Assembly: GCF_014196805.1 (NCBI RefSeq)
Contig: NZ_JACIEI010000006.1
Coordinates: forward strand, 62,001-126,000
DNA from: Sulfitobacter undariae
GTDB lineage: Bacteria; Pseudomonadota; Alphaproteobacteria; Rhodobacterales; Rhodobacteraceae
Reading direction: 5' to 3'
DNA length: 64,000 bases
Part shown: in pieces, positions 8,473-17,682 of the stretch
Numbering within the stretch: the stretch's first letter is position 1
Layout: every line of letters starts with the position of its first letter
Notes under the pieces: generated by a model
Seen by the model: the letters and a program-made list of their open reading frames with translations, nothing else
What the model was told of the DNA's origin: nothing
The model's database searches: none
Translations under genes and position numbers: made by a program

Positions 8473-8674
8473 ACCTGTTGCAATTCCGCCGCGTAAAGCG
8501 ATATGGATGTAAAAACTACTAGGCGGCGGCGCGGCTGTGGCCTAGATTCGACCATAAGAGACAAAAGTCTCATCTAATAAAAATAATACCTTTGAGCAGG
8601 TGTGTAGGCAGTGAACTGGATAACGTCCCATTTGGACGATTCCCTTTTTATTGAGATTTCGGATTTTCCGTATT

Positions 8675-8688
8675 CGCACAACTGTGCG
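8675..8688. promoter_or_regulatory. Palindrome CGCACA-AC-TGTGCG upstream of the nucleotidyltransferase gene
   Basis: A perfect 6-bp inverted repeat with a 2-base centre sits 42 bases before the start codon of the small nucleotidyltransferase gene, in a 257-base gap. Weaker hairpins (GAGAC/GTCTC near 8558-8571, and CGTCC/GGACG near 8626-8640 followed by a T-rich stretch) precede it. The palindrome could be an operator or a small hairpin, and the second weak hairpin could end the preceding operon. Confidence 0.35.
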
Positions 8689-8729
8689 CGCTTTGGCGCA
8701 GAGGTAGGGCAGTGAAAAGGGCAATTTGA

Positions 8730-9161
8730 ATGATAACCTCCATGTCGTCGCGTATCGTGCTAACCTATGGCTCGTTCGATCTGTTCCATCAGGGACATGC
8801 GCGTTTGTTGCAGCGGCTTTCCATGATGGGCAGTGAACTGATCGTTGGGTGTTCAACTGATGCCTATAACGAACGGATGGGCGTGCCTGCTGTCACCTCT
8901 TATGCGCAGCGCCGTTTGACATTGGAAAGCTGCCGCTTTGTCAGCCGTGTCATTGCCGAACAAGACATGGAGCAGAAATACACCGACATCATCAACTACA
9001 ACATCTCTGTTTTTGCGATGGGCGACGAGTGGAAAGGCCAGTTCGATCATCTGGAGGACATCACCCAAGTCGTTTATGTGCCGCGCGATGAGATGATTGG
9101 CCAACGCCGTCCCTTCCACGCAATGCCGCAGACCAAATTACGTGCAGTCGCAGCGGGCTAA
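8730..9161 (+). CDS. Cytidylyltransferase-like nucleotidyltransferase (TagD/GCT type)
   Basis: A 143-residue member of the small nucleotidyltransferase superfamily. The N-terminal signature GSFDLFHQGHARLL holds the HxGH nucleotide-binding motif. The length matches glycerol-3-phosphate cytidylyltransferases, which make CDP-glycerol and related activated polyol or alcohol phosphates. The usual C-terminal RTxGISTT signature is replaced by a shorter tail, so the exact substrate is uncertain. A second in-frame ATG at 8742 (MSSRIVLTYG) is equally good as a start. No glycan or teichoic-acid genes are adjacent; it stands alone between two operons. Confidence 0.78.
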   Translation: MITSMSSRIVLTYGSFDLFHQGHARLLQRLSMMGSELIVGCSTDAYNERMGVPAVTSYAQRRLTLESCRFVSRVIAEQDMEQKYTDIINYNISVFAMGDEWKGQFDHLEDITQVVYVPRDEMIGQRRPFHAMPQTKLRAVAAG

Positions 9162-9251
9162 CCCGCGAACCTGTGCTTTCCCATTGCCAATACCAAAGCC
9201 AGCATCTACCCACGCCGTAAGTATCCCAATCACTTATGCAGGGAGCAGGCT

Positions 9252-10472
9252 TTGACCTCTCAAACCGATAATTTCCCCATGAGCCGCGCCGAATTTGTAG
9301 CGCTCATGGCCATGATGATGGCAGCAGTGGCGTTTTCCATTGATGCCATGTTACCCGCCCTGCCCCAAATCGGCGTAGAACTATCTCCGGATGCGCCTAA
9401 CAAAGCGCCGCTGATCCTAAGCTTGTTTCTGCTGGGGCTGGGTGTCGGCACGTTTTTTGCGGGCCCCTTGTCTGACGCTTTCGGGCGCAAACAGGTCATT
9501 CTTGGCGCGAGCGTACTTTATGCCTTCGGGGCTGGGCTGGTTGTGGTCAGCACATCGTTTGAAATGGTTCTGCTGGGCCGTATTTTGCAGGGATTAGGCG
9601 CTGCGGGACCACGTGTTGTTGCATTGGCTGTGGTGCGTGACAGATATGCGGGCCGTCAAATGGCGCAGATTGCTTCGATTGTAATGCTCGTCTTTTCGCT
9701 GGTGCCTGCTGTTGCCCCATTGTTGGGCACGTTCATTATCCACTTCAGCAGTTGGCGCGGCATCTTTGTCGCTTTCATTCTGTTTATCGTCCTGCTTTGC
9801 GTGTGGATGGGGATCCGCCTGCCAGAAACCCTGCCCAAAGAAGCCAGACGCCCGATGCGCTTGCCCCTTATGCTGGACGCATTAAAAGAAATCGCGGCGC
9901 ACCGTGTGGTGCGCGTGTCTATCATCGTGCAAACACTGGTGGTTGGGATGCTTTTCTCAACACTGATGCTTGTCCAACCCATCTATGATATCGCTTATGA
10001 TCGCGGCACTGAATTCCCCTATTGGTTCTTTGTGGTTGCCTTGATTTCCGCCAGTGCCAGCATGTTGAACGCCCTTTTGGTTGTGCGTATCGGCATGTTC
10101 CGGATGATCACGCTTGCCCTTGCCGTTCAGGTACTTCTGTCTGCAATCTTCCTGATCTTTGACCTGAGTGGCGGCACATATGGGTTCTACTTCTTTGTCG
10201 CATGGCAGACCTATATCTTCTTCCAAGCGGGCCTGACCTTGGGCAACTTGAATGCTTTGGCGATGGAGCCTTTGGGCCATATTGCAGGCATGGCTTCCTC
10301 TGTGATCGGTGCATTTGCGACGGTCGGGGGCGTTTTGATTTCCGGCCCTATTGGTTTGATGTTCAAGGGCAGCGAGACGTTGTTAATCGTCTCGGTGTTT
10401 TTCCTCGCCCTGGTTTCCTTTGGGGGAATGATGATGATGGGGCGCCGATTGCGCCCTGAACCCGAAGCATAA
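9252..10472 (+). CDS. Bcr/CflA-type multidrug efflux MFS transporter
   Basis: A 406-residue inner-membrane transporter with about 12 hydrophobic spans. It carries the MFS motif A region GPLSDAFGRKQVILG after TM2 and the family-typical ILQGLGAAGPRVVALAVVRD in TM4. This matches the drug:H+ antiporter group (Bcr/CflA), which exports drugs or small metabolites. The chosen start is TTG at 9252 with GGGAG 6 bases upstream; an ATG at 9279 (MSRAEFVAL) is the alternative and loses nothing of the membrane domain. It converges on mfd across a hairpin. Confidence 0.88.
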   Translation: MTSQTDNFPMSRAEFVALMAMMMAAVAFSIDAMLPALPQIGVELSPDAPNKAPLILSLFLLGLGVGTFFAGPLSDAFGRKQVILGASVLYAFGAGLVVVSTSFEMVLLGRILQGLGAAGPRVVALAVVRDRYAGRQMAQIASIVMLVFSLVPAVAPLLGTFIIHFSSWRGIFVAFILFIVLLCVWMGIRLPETLPKEARRPMRLPLMLDALKEIAAHRVVRVSIIVQTLVVGMLFSTLMLVQPIYDIAYDRGTEFPYWFFVVALISASASMLNALLVVRIGMFRMITLALAVQVLLSAIFLIFDLSGGTYGFYFFVAWQTYIFFQAGLTLGNLNALAMEPLGHIAGMASSVIGAFATVGGVLISGPIGLMFKGSETLLIVSVFFLALVSFGGMMMMGRRLRPEPEA

Positions 10473-10490
10473 ATCAACGCTGTTTGCGGC

Positions 10491-10521
10491 CCCTACACCA
10501 CTGATTTGCGGTGGTGTAGGG
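10491..10521. terminator. Hairpin between the MFS gene and mfd (bidirectional)
   Basis: A perfect 11-bp stem, CCCTACACCAC (10491-10501) with GTGGTGTAGGG (10511-10521), over a 9-base loop. It lies in the 52-base gap between convergent stop codons. There is no clear T-run on either side, so termination strength is uncertain, but position and symmetry fit a shared terminator. Confidence 0.65.
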
Positions 10522-10524
10522 TAA

Positions 10525-13500
10525 TCAAGAGGCCGCTTTGGCCTTTTTTGCGGCTTTTTGTTTCGCCACAACATGTTCGGCCAGATCACGGGCAATGGCA
10601 AACCCGCCTTTGATCTTGTCAGCGTCGGTTTTCCAATCGCGCTGTACAACGACCTTATTGTCTTTGACCTTGGCCAATCCGCGCTGATCCTGAATAAATT
10701 GTACCAGCCCTTCGGGAGAGGCGAATTTATTGTTGTGGAATTGGATTGTCGCGCCCTTTGGCCCCGCATCCAGCTTGGCGATCCCTGCCCGTTTACACAT
10801 GGCCTTGATCCGTATCACCAGCATCAGCGTGTTCACTTCGCGCGGCAGCTTGCCAAAACGGTCGATCAACTCGGCGGCAAAGCCTTCCAATTCAACCTTG
10901 GTCGTCAGTTCGGACAAGCGGCGGTATAGGCCCAGACGCACGTCCAGATCAGGTACGAATTTTTCGGGGATCAGCACGGGCACACCCAGATTGATTTGCG
11001 GTGCCCATTGGCCGTCGTCATCATCCACAATGCCTTCCAGTTCGCCTGTGCGAATTTTGGCAATCGCGTCTTCCAACATGGATTGATAAAGCTCAAACCC
11101 AACATCGCGCATCTGGCCTGATTGTTCTTCGCCCAGCAGATTACCAGCCCCGCGAATATCCATATCCTGTGACGCCAACGTGAAACCCGCTCCCAAAGTA
11201 TCAAGCGATCCAATCACACGCAGACGCTTTTCAGCGGTTGAGGTCAGTTTCTCACGCGGCTTGGTGGTCAGATAGGCATAGGCGCGGGTTTTGGAACGGC
11301 CCACACGGCCCCTGATCTGATACAGTTGCGCCAGACCAAACATATCGGCGCGGTGGATGATCATCGTGTTCGCCGTCGGGATATCCAGACCGCTCTCTAC
11401 AATCGTTGTCGCCAACAAAATGTCGTAACTGCCATCGTAAAAGGCATTCATCCTGTCATCCAACTCACCCGCAGCCATTTGGCCATGGGCGACAACATAG
11501 GTCAGTTCGGGCAGTTGTTCCTTTAGGAATGCCTCAATCTCGGGCAGATCACTGATGCGCGGAACAACGTAGAAAGATTGCCCGCCGCGATAGCGTTCGC
11601 GCAGCAAGGCTTCGCGCAGGGTGATTTTATCAAATTCGCTCACATAGGTGCGGATGCTCAGGCGGTCCACAGGCGGTGTGCCGATGATGCTCAGATCGCG
11701 GACGCCTGTCAGCGATAGCTGCAAGGTGCGCGGGATCGGCGTGGCGGTTAGCGTCAGCACATGCACATCGGTGCGCATGGCTTTGAGGCGCTCTTTGTGA
11801 CCCACGCCAAAGTGTTGCTCCTCATCAATCACCAGCAGGCCCAGATCGCGAAACTTAATGGTTTTTGCCAGCAATGCATGGGTGCCGATCACGATATCCA
11901 CAGTGCCCTTTGCCATTCCGTCACGGGTGGCTGCGGCGTCTTTGGCGCTGACAAAACGGCTCAGTTGGCGCACTTCAATCGGGAAGCCGCGAAACCGCTC
12001 TGCAAAGGATTTAAAGTGCTGACGGGCCAGCAATGTGGTTGGCGCAATCACCGCGACTTGGGAGCCCGACATCGCCGCCACAAAGGCCGCACGCATGGCA
12101 ACCTCGGTTTTACCAAAGCCAACATCGCCCACCACCAGACGGTCCATTGGGCTGCCGGATGTCAGATCGTCGATCACATCGCCAATCGCGCTGAGCTGGT
12201 CATCGGTTTCCTGATACGGGAAACGCGCTGCAAAAGCATCCCACATGCCAGCGGGTGGTTCCATGACGGGCGCTTTGCGCAAGGCACGTTCCGCTGCAAT
12301 GCGTATCAGCTTATCCGCCATTTCGCGGATGCGTTCTTTGAGCTTCGCTTTCTTAGACTGCCATGCACCACCGCCCAGACGGTCCAACAGCCCCTCTTCA
12401 TGGCCGTATTTGCTTAGCAGCTCGATGTTTTCAACGGGCAGATAGAGTTTCGAAGTCTCGGCATATTCCAACACCAGACATTCATGCGCTGCCGCCGCAG
12501 CGGTTACCACTTCCATACCCAGATAACGGCCAATGCCGTGATCCACATGCACCACCAGATCGTTCGGCGTGAGGCTTTGGACTTCGGAGAGGAAGTTCTC
12601 GGCGCGGCGTTTGCGTTTCGGGCGGCGGATCAGGCGGTCACCTAACACGTCCTGTTCTGAAATAACGGTAATGTGGCTCTTGCTATTGCCAATGGTCCAA
12701 GGTGCCTCAAACCCGTGTTCCAGCGCCCAAACCGCCAGATGCAGCCCGCTTTTGCCGATGCGTGTGGCATTTGGCACGGGGATCGCTTCGGCCAGTCCTT
12801 CTTCTTCAATCAGTCCCGTCAGGCGTTCACGCGCACCCTCAGAGTAGCTGGCGATCAGGACAGGACCGTCTTGAAGTTTCGTTTTAATATGCGCAGCCAA
12901 GGCCCCGAAAAGGCTGACAGATTCCTGCTGTCGCTCAGGTGAGAAATTACGCCCGATGCGGCCTGACGCGTCTACAACACCCATCCCCGTCGGCTGTGGC
13001 AGAGGTCCCAATTGCAAGACACGTCTGTCACCAATGGCTGCTTCCCACGCGGCATCATCCAGATACAGACCCGTTGCAGGCGCAGGTTTATAAACGCTGT
13101 CCATCTTGCTGCGTGTGGCCATTGCTATTTTGCGGGTTTCATATTGATCCGCAACACTGTCCCAACGGGCCAGCCGTGTTGGTGTGAACTGGTCATCCAA
13201 CGTGACAGTGGCCTTTGGCAGATAATCAAACAGCGTTTCCAGATCATCATAGTAAAACGCCAGCCAATGTTCGGCCCCTTGGTGTTTGCGCCCCGCACTA
13301 ATGGCCTCGTACAGCGGATCATCCGTTCCCGCAGCGCCAAATTCTATGCGATAGTTCTGACGAAACCGCGTGATCGCTGCCTCATCAAGGATCACTTCGG
13401 AAACAGGCGCAAGCTCAACAAGGTCCAGCTTCTCGGTGGTTCGCTGGGTGGCGGGATCAAAGCGGCGTGCGCCGTCCAACACATCGCCAAACAGATCCAG

Positions 13501-14022
13501 ACGCACTGGCCCCATATCACCGGGGGGATAGATATCAATGATGCCGCCGCGCACGGCGTAATCACCCGGCTCCATCACAGTCGGGCTTTGCACAAAGCCC
13601 ATACGCACCAGAAATTGACGCAACGCCTTTTCATCCACACGCCCACCGACGGATGCGCTCCATGCAGCGGTACGCAGCACGTCACGCGACGGCACACGCT
13701 GCGTGGCAGCGCCCAGTGTTGTCAGTAAAATGAACTGCGCTGGCATCTCATGCACCAGCCCCGCCAATGTCGCCATGCGCTGCGCCGAGATATCGGCATT
13801 GGGCGACACACGGTCATACGGCAGACAGTCCCAACCCGGAAAGGTGATCACGGGCATGTCCGGCGCGAAAAAGCGCAGCGCCTCGCGCATCGCGGTCATG
13901 CGTTTGTCGTCACGCGCAACATGGATCAAGGGCGATCCTGATTTGGCGACCTCGTCCAGCAACAGTTTGGCGTCAAACCCTTCGGGCGCACCAGAAAGCG
14001 TGATGTGTGTAGTGGGTTTCAT
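10525..14022 (-). CDS. mfd: Transcription-repair coupling factor
   Basis: Mfd displaces RNA polymerase stalled at DNA lesions and recruits UvrA to the site. The 1165-residue protein has the expected order: UvrB-homology N-terminal region, RNA-polymerase-interacting domain, a RecG-like helicase core with Walker [14 protein letters not shown] and DEEQ box VIDEEQHFG, motif QIRGRVGRS, then the C-terminal TRCF domain. The frame extends upstream to a TTG at 14043. The ATG at 14022 ([11 protein letters not shown]) is preferred, though neither has a strong ribosome-binding site. It is followed by a shared hairpin and preceded by a small membrane-protein gene on the same strand. Confidence 0.96.
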   Translation of the reverse strand: MKPTTHITLSGAPEGFDAKLLLDEVAKSGSPLIHVARDDKRMTAMREALRFFAPDMPVITFPGWDCLPYDRVSPNADISAQRMATLAGLVHEMPAQFILLTTLGAATQRVPSRDVLRTAAWSASVGGRVDEKALRQFLVRMGFVQSPTVMEPGDYAVRGGIIDIYPPGDMGPVRLDLFGDVLDGARRFDPATQRTTEKLDLVELAPVSEVILDEAAITRFRQNYRIEFGAAGTDDPLYEAISAGRKHQGAEHWLAFYYDDLETLFDYLPKATVTLDDQFTPTRLARWDSVADQYETRKIAMATRSKMDSVYKPAPATGLYLDDAAWEAAIGDRRVLQLGPLPQPTGMGVVDASGRIGRNFSPERQQESVSLFGALAAHIKTKLQDGPVLIASYSEGARERLTGLIEEEGLAEAIPVPNATRIGKSGLHLAVWALEHGFEAPWTIGNSKSHITVISEQDVLGDRLIRRPKRKRRAENFLSEVQSLTPNDLVVHVDHGIGRYLGMEVVTAAAAAHECLVLEYAETSKLYLPVENIELLSKYGHEEGLLDRLGGGAWQSKKAKLKERIREMADKLIRIAAERALRKAPVMEPPAGMWDAFAARFPYQETDDQLSAIGDVIDDLTSGSPMDRLVVGDVGFGKTEVAMRAAFVAAMSGSQVAVIAPTTLLARQHFKSFAERFRGFPIEVRQLSRFVSAKDAAATRDGMAKGTVDIVIGTHALLAKTIKFRDLGLLVIDEEQHFGVGHKERLKAMRTDVHVLTLTATPIPRTLQLSLTGVRDLSIIGTPPVDRLSIRTYVSEFDKITLREALLRERYRGGQSFYVVPRISDLPEIEAFLKEQLPELTYVVAHGQMAAGELDDRMNAFYDGSYDILLATTIVESGLDIPTANTMIIHRADMFGLAQLYQIRGRVGRSKTRAYAYLTTKPREKLTSTAEKRLRVIGSLDTLGAGFTLASQDMDIRGAGNLLGEEQSGQMRDVGFELYQSMLEDAIAKIRTGELEGIVDDDDGQWAPQINLGVPVLIPEKFVPDLDVRLGLYRRLSELTTKVELEGFAAELIDRFGKLPREVNTLMLVIRIKAMCKRAGIAKLDAGPKGATIQFHNNKFASPEGLVQFIQDQRGLAKVKDNKVVVQRDWKTDADKIKGGFAIARDLAEHVVAKQKAAKKAKAAS

Positions 14023-14055
14023 AGACGATGTGTTCTGCCGCAAAGGGCGCAGTTG

Positions 14056-14598
14056 TTAACCCGCAAGAGGGCCAACGCTGAGGTTTTGGTACATGCCCCA
14101 AAGCGCGGTGATAAATATGGAAATCATTCCAATGATCTGTGTATAGATCCGGTGCCGCATGAGCCGTTTGCGCAGTGTCTCGCCGCGTGCATCTTCTTCT
14201 TGTATCAGACGTGCCGTAGAAATGGACAGCATCCCGACCAATGAAAGAGGAAAACCTAAAAGGATCAAGGCTTGGGCAAACTCGACGCCATAAACAAAAC
14301 CCAACAGGGATAGCATTGTGAGAAAGAAACACGCAAATCCCGCAATCCAAAGGCCCGACATTTGGGTGATAAAAAGCAAACGATTGGTGTTGATACGCAC
14401 AAGGTCTTCTAAATCGGTCTCGGCTTGGCCGCCCTGACGTTTGGCGCGCAGCACCATATCAAAGGGAACACCCAAACCATAGTGGCTGGTCGTGGACCAT
14501 ACGACCGCCAATGCGATCCAGAACCACAGGTTCGAAAAAGAGCGCATGTCGATAAATTCAAAAAGTGTCTGATACCAGTCCAAATCAAAACCTGTCAT
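14056..14598 (-). CDS. Conserved four-span membrane protein of unknown function
   Basis: A 180-residue protein with about four hydrophobic spans: near 22-42 (FWIALAVVWSTTSHYGLG), 75-95, 100-122 and 150-168. A short acidic-basic cytosolic loop (EEDARGETLRKRLMRHR) lies between spans 3 and 4. Similar roseobacter proteins have, as far as I recall, sometimes carried the name 'component of SufBCD complex', but nothing in the sequence shows a link to iron-sulfur assembly. It sits just upstream of mfd on the same strand and may share its transcript. Function unknown. Confidence 0.75.
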   Translation of the reverse strand: MTGFDLDWYQTLFEFIDMRSFSNLWFWIALAVVWSTTSHYGLGVPFDMVLRAKRQGGQAETDLEDLVRINTNRLLFITQMSGLWIAGFACFFLTMLSLLGFVYGVEFAQALILLGFPLSLVGMLSISTARLIQEEDARGETLRKRLMRHRIYTQIIGMISIFITALWGMYQNLSVGPLAG

Positions 14599-14706
14599 GT
14601 CTGTTCACTGTCTCATAGCTGGCGCAACGAACAATTCCTACCCCCAGAGTACCTCTTGAGGCTGGTAAAAAATCGTGACAGCATTTAGTCAACCGATTTC
14701 CAGAGG

Positions 14707-15720
14707 ATGCCCCTTATGACCCCGATACATGCTCCCTTCCCAGCAACCCGTTTACGCCGTGTCCGTCAAAACGCAGGCATTCGGGGTTTGGTGCGTGAAA
14801 ATTACCTTTCGGCGGCAGATTTTATTTGGCCAATTTTTGTGCGTTCAGGCGAGGGTATTGTTGAGGATATCCCCTCCATGCCCGGTGTCGCGCGTCGCTC
14901 GGTTGACAAAATCGTGGATGCGGCGATTGAAGCACATGATTTGGGCATCGGGGCGATCTGCCTCTTTCCCTATACAGGGATTGAGGAACGAACGGAAGAT
15001 TGCGCAGGGGCATGGGACCCTGACAACCACGTCAACCGCGCCATTCGTGCGATAAAAGCGGCGGTTCCTGACATGGTGATCATGACAGACGTTGCGCTGG
15101 ATACCTACAACATCAATGGCCATGACGGGTTTGTTGTGGACGGTGAAATCATCAATGACACCACCGTTACCGCGCTGGTGAAAATGGCGCTGGAACAAGC
15201 CCGCGCTGGCGCTGATATTATTGGCCCGTCAGATATGATGGACGGCCGCATCGGGGCTATCCGCGCGGCGCTAGAGGCCGAGGGCCACCAGAATGTGATG
15301 ATACTCAGCTATGCAGCGAAATACGCCAGTGCGTTTTATGGTCCTTTCCGCGATGCGGTGGGCGCATCCGGCGCGCTGACGGGCGATAAAAAGACATATC
15401 AAATGGACCCCGCAAACAGCGATGAAGCGCTGCGCCTTGCGGCGCGTGATCTGTCCGAAGGGGCCGATATGGTCATGGTTAAACCTGGCTTGCCCTATCT
15501 GGACATTTGCCGCCGCGTCAAAGACGCTTTTGGCGCACCAACCTTCGCCTATCAGGTGTCGGGTGAATACAGCATGATCAAAGCTGCCTCTACTGCTGGC
15601 ATGATTGATGAGGAACGCGTGATGATGGAAAGCCTGATGGCCTTTAAACGTGCAGGCTGTGACGGCATCCTGACTTATTTTGCACCTGCGGCTGCGCGCC
15701 TGTTGAAAGCGCAGCCATGA
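14707..15720 (+). CDS. hemB: Delta-aminolevulinic acid dehydratase (porphobilinogen synthase)
   Basis: HemB condenses two 5-aminolevulinate molecules to porphobilinogen in the cytosol, the second common step of tetrapyrrole synthesis. The 337-residue protein has the Schiff-base Lys blocks SYAAKYASAFYGPFR and VMVKPGLPYLD. The metal-site region reads DVALDTYNINGHDG, with Asp rather than the Cys triad of zinc enzymes, so a magnesium-type alphaproteobacterial enzyme is expected. An alternative start is the ATG at 14716. Its TGA overlaps the start of a small membrane-protein gene (ATGA at 15717-15720). Confidence 0.96.
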   Translation: MPLMTPIHAPFPATRLRRVRQNAGIRGLVRENYLSAADFIWPIFVRSGEGIVEDIPSMPGVARRSVDKIVDAAIEAHDLGIGAICLFPYTGIEERTEDCAGAWDPDNHVNRAIRAIKAAVPDMVIMTDVALDTYNINGHDGFVVDGEIINDTTVTALVKMALEQARAGADIIGPSDMMDGRIGAIRAALEAEGHQNVMILSYAAKYASAFYGPFRDAVGASGALTGDKKTYQMDPANSDEALRLAARDLSEGADMVMVKPGLPYLDICRRVKDAFGAPTFAYQVSGEYSMIKAASTAGMIDEERVMMESLMAFKRAGCDGILTYFAPAAARLLKAQP

Positions 15721-15926
15721 ACACGCCGCATGGAGCTGTCCTGATCAGCGTTGTTGCGCTACCGGTCCTTTTCATATTGCTGGCTGTCAGCTTTTGGTTG
15801 GGACGTGTGTTTGAGGCAAATCGCTATGAAGATACCTGTCTTGATCTCGGCGGCGGGCGCAATCCCGGCGGGTATTCCATTTGCGTTATCTCCCCAGACT
15901 CTCAAGCCCCAGAAACTCAAGACTGA
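15717..15926 (+). CDS. Small single-span membrane protein coupled to hemB
   Basis: A 69-residue protein. One hydrophobic helix covers residues 7-28 (AVLISVVALPVLFILLAVSF) and is followed by an acidic tail with two Cys (TCLDLGGGRNPGGYSICVIS). It overlaps the hemB stop by four bases, so it is translationally coupled to it. I do not recognise a family. The Cys-flanked Gly-rich stretch could be a disulfide loop if it faces the periplasm. Confidence 0.6.
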   Translation: MNTPHGAVLISVVALPVLFILLAVSFWLGRVFEANRYEDTCLDLGGGRNPGGYSICVISPDSQAPETQD

Positions 15927-16055
15927 AGTATATTCACAGCATGTTTTCGCCAATAGGTCGAAAACCCATGACAATGCTCAAGAATTCGCATAGGTTGCAC
16001 CCAAGCTGGACGATACCAGCACAAAAAGCAGTGACATAATTTACAGGCAAAACAC

Positions 16056-16622
16056 ATGACACATTCACTTCTTACACGCCGCGCATTTGCGTTGGGCGCG
16101 GTTGCTGGCACTAGCGCATTGGCAGCGTGCGGTAATGGCGTCGGGTCCAGAGGATCTGGCACCATTGATGCCCGCGTCAACGCCACACTATCGGAAATGT
16201 ACCGCACCTTCCCCAACACACGCGTCTTGGCTGAAAAATCAAACGGCATGTTGGTCATGCCATTGGTGACCGAAGCAGGGCTTGGCTTGGGGGGGGCATT
16301 TGGCCGCGGAGCGCTGCGGGTGAATGACACGACCGTTGATTATTACTCGGTGACCAAAGCATCCGGCGGCTTGCAAATCGGGGCACAGCAATATGCACAT
16401 GTCTTGTTTTTCATGACCCCAAGTTCACTAGAATCTTTCCGCCGCTCTCCGGGTTGGGCCGCAGGGGCCAACATTGAATATGTGATTTCTGACAACGGTG
16501 ATAGCGTCAACGCCGACACCACAACGGCCCTTTCGCCTGTACTGGCGGTTGTGTTTGGCCGCGCCGGTCTGCGCCTTGGCGCGACACTTGAGGGTAGCAA
16601 ATATACGCGGATCATTCCCTAA
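16056..16622 (+). CDS. YSC84/SYLF-domain lipoprotein
   Basis: A 188-residue secreted lipoprotein. The N-terminus has a twin-arginine-like start (TRRAFALGAVAG) and a lipobox LAAC with the modified Cys near residue 25. The mature part is the SYLF/YSC84 lipid-binding domain, recognisable from ALRVNDTTVDYYSVTKASGG and the closing Gly-rich LRLGATLEGSK. In eukaryotes the domain binds phosphoinositides; bacterial members are periplasmic or outer-membrane proteins of unclear role. It is monocistronic and ends at a strong hairpin shared with the convergent dehydrogenase gene. Confidence 0.85.
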   Translation: MTHSLLTRRAFALGAVAGTSALAACGNGVGSRGSGTIDARVNATLSEMYRTFPNTRVLAEKSNGMLVMPLVTEAGLGLGGAFGRGALRVNDTTVDYYSVTKASGGLQIGAQQYAHVLFFMTPSSLESFRRSPGWAAGANIEYVISDNGDSVNADTTTALSPVLAVVFGRAGLRLGATLEGSKYTRIIP

Positions 16623-16633
16623 ACGCGAATGAT

Positions 16634-16665
16634 GTTGCGGCGCAGGTTTAAGATTGCGCCGCAAC
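16634..16665. terminator. Bidirectional hairpin between convergent genes
   Basis: A perfect 11-bp stem, GTTGCGGCGCA (16634-16644) with TGCGCCGCAAC (16655-16665), over a 10-base loop in the 74-base gap between two convergent stop codons. No long T-run is present. Position supports a shared terminator. Confidence 0.65.
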
Positions 16666-16696
16666 GTGTTGATATAAATAACATCTGCGGTAAGAT

Positions 16697-17581
16697 TTAG
16701 CCCATTTTACGCAAGCGCTGGATCAGGCTAGACGTGTCCCAACGTCCGCCGCCCAATTTTTGCACATCCTTATAGAATTGATCGACCAATGCCGTCAGCG
16801 GCAGGCTCGCGCCGATTTCATCGCTGGTGTCCAGACAAATACCCAAATCCTTGCGCATCCAATCCACGGCAAACCCGTGTTCAAATTCATCATCCAGCAT
16901 GGTTTCATAGCGGTTCGCCATTTGCCAACTTCCCGCGGCCCCCTGAGAGATGACCTCAACAACGGCACGGCCATCAAGCCCCGCCTTTTCCGCGAAATGC
17001 AGCGCCTCCGATAGACCTTGCACCACACCCGCAATGGCAATCTGATTGCACATCTTGGTCATCTGGCCTGCACCGCTGTCACCGATCCGGCGGCAAATCT
17101 TTGAATAAATCTCCATCACAGGCAAAGCACGGGCAAACGCGCCTCCATCGCCGCCACACATAATGGACAGCTGGCCGTTTTCTGCCCCCGCTTGACCGCC
17201 CGAAATTGGCGCATCAACAAAGCTGATTTGCGCTGCACCTGCGGCAGCTGCAAGTTCTCGGGTGACGGCGGCTGAAACTGTGGTGTGATCCACAAAGACC
17301 GCGCCTGCTGACATACCTGCAAACGCACCGTCATTGCCCAGCGTGACAGACCGCAAATCATCATCATTTCCGACGCAGGCAAACACAAAGTCAGCGCCTG
17401 TTGCAGCTTCGCGCGGGGTCGCGGCATGGCTACCGCCATATGTGTCTGCCCAATCCGCTGCTTTGGTGGCTGTGCGGTTGTACACGGTCACATCATGACC
17501 CGCTTTTTGCAAATGGCCCGCCATCGGCGCCCCCATTACGCCCAAACCTAAAAATGCCAGCTTGGTACCTTGCTTTTGCAT
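16697..17581 (-). CDS. Beta-hydroxyacid dehydrogenase (3-hydroxyisobutyrate dehydrogenase family)
   Basis: A 294-residue NAD(P)-dependent dehydrogenase of the 3-hydroxyisobutyrate / 2-hydroxy-3-oxopropionate reductase family. The Rossmann loop AFLGLGVMGAPMAG is near residues 9-22, the substrate-binding block DAPISGGQAGAENG near 120-135, and the catalytic Lys in GAGQMTKMCNQ near 172. The family oxidises small hydroxyacids such as 3-hydroxyisobutyrate or reduces tartronate semialdehyde. Without a valine- or glyoxylate-pathway neighbour the substrate stays open. It is a single-gene unit. Confidence 0.87.
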   Translation of the reverse strand: MQKQGTKLAFLGLGVMGAPMAGHLQKAGHDVTVYNRTATKAADWADTYGGSHAATPREAATGADFVFACVGNDDDLRSVTLGNDGAFAGMSAGAVFVDHTTVSAAVTRELAAAAGAAQISFVDAPISGGQAGAENGQLSIMCGGDGGAFARALPVMEIYSKICRRIGDSGAGQMTKMCNQIAIAGVVQGLSEALHFAEKAGLDGRAVVEVISQGAAGSWQMANRYETMLDDEFEHGFAVDWMRKDLGICLDTSDEIGASLPLTALVDQFYKDVQKLGGGRWDTSSLIQRLRKMG

Positions 17582-17682
17582 CTGCTTTTCCTTGCTTCAA
17601 AGTTGCGCTATTGCTTTGGCAAACCTAACACCATGGCCCGCAGGGTCAAATGCGGGTTCAGGTCTTTTATAAGAGGTGTTGC

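Noticed and set aside
13012-13728. 238-residue frame opposite mfd, and a 218-residue one at 11761-12417
   Set aside because: Both are antisense to conserved Mfd domains, with no ribosome-binding site or family match.
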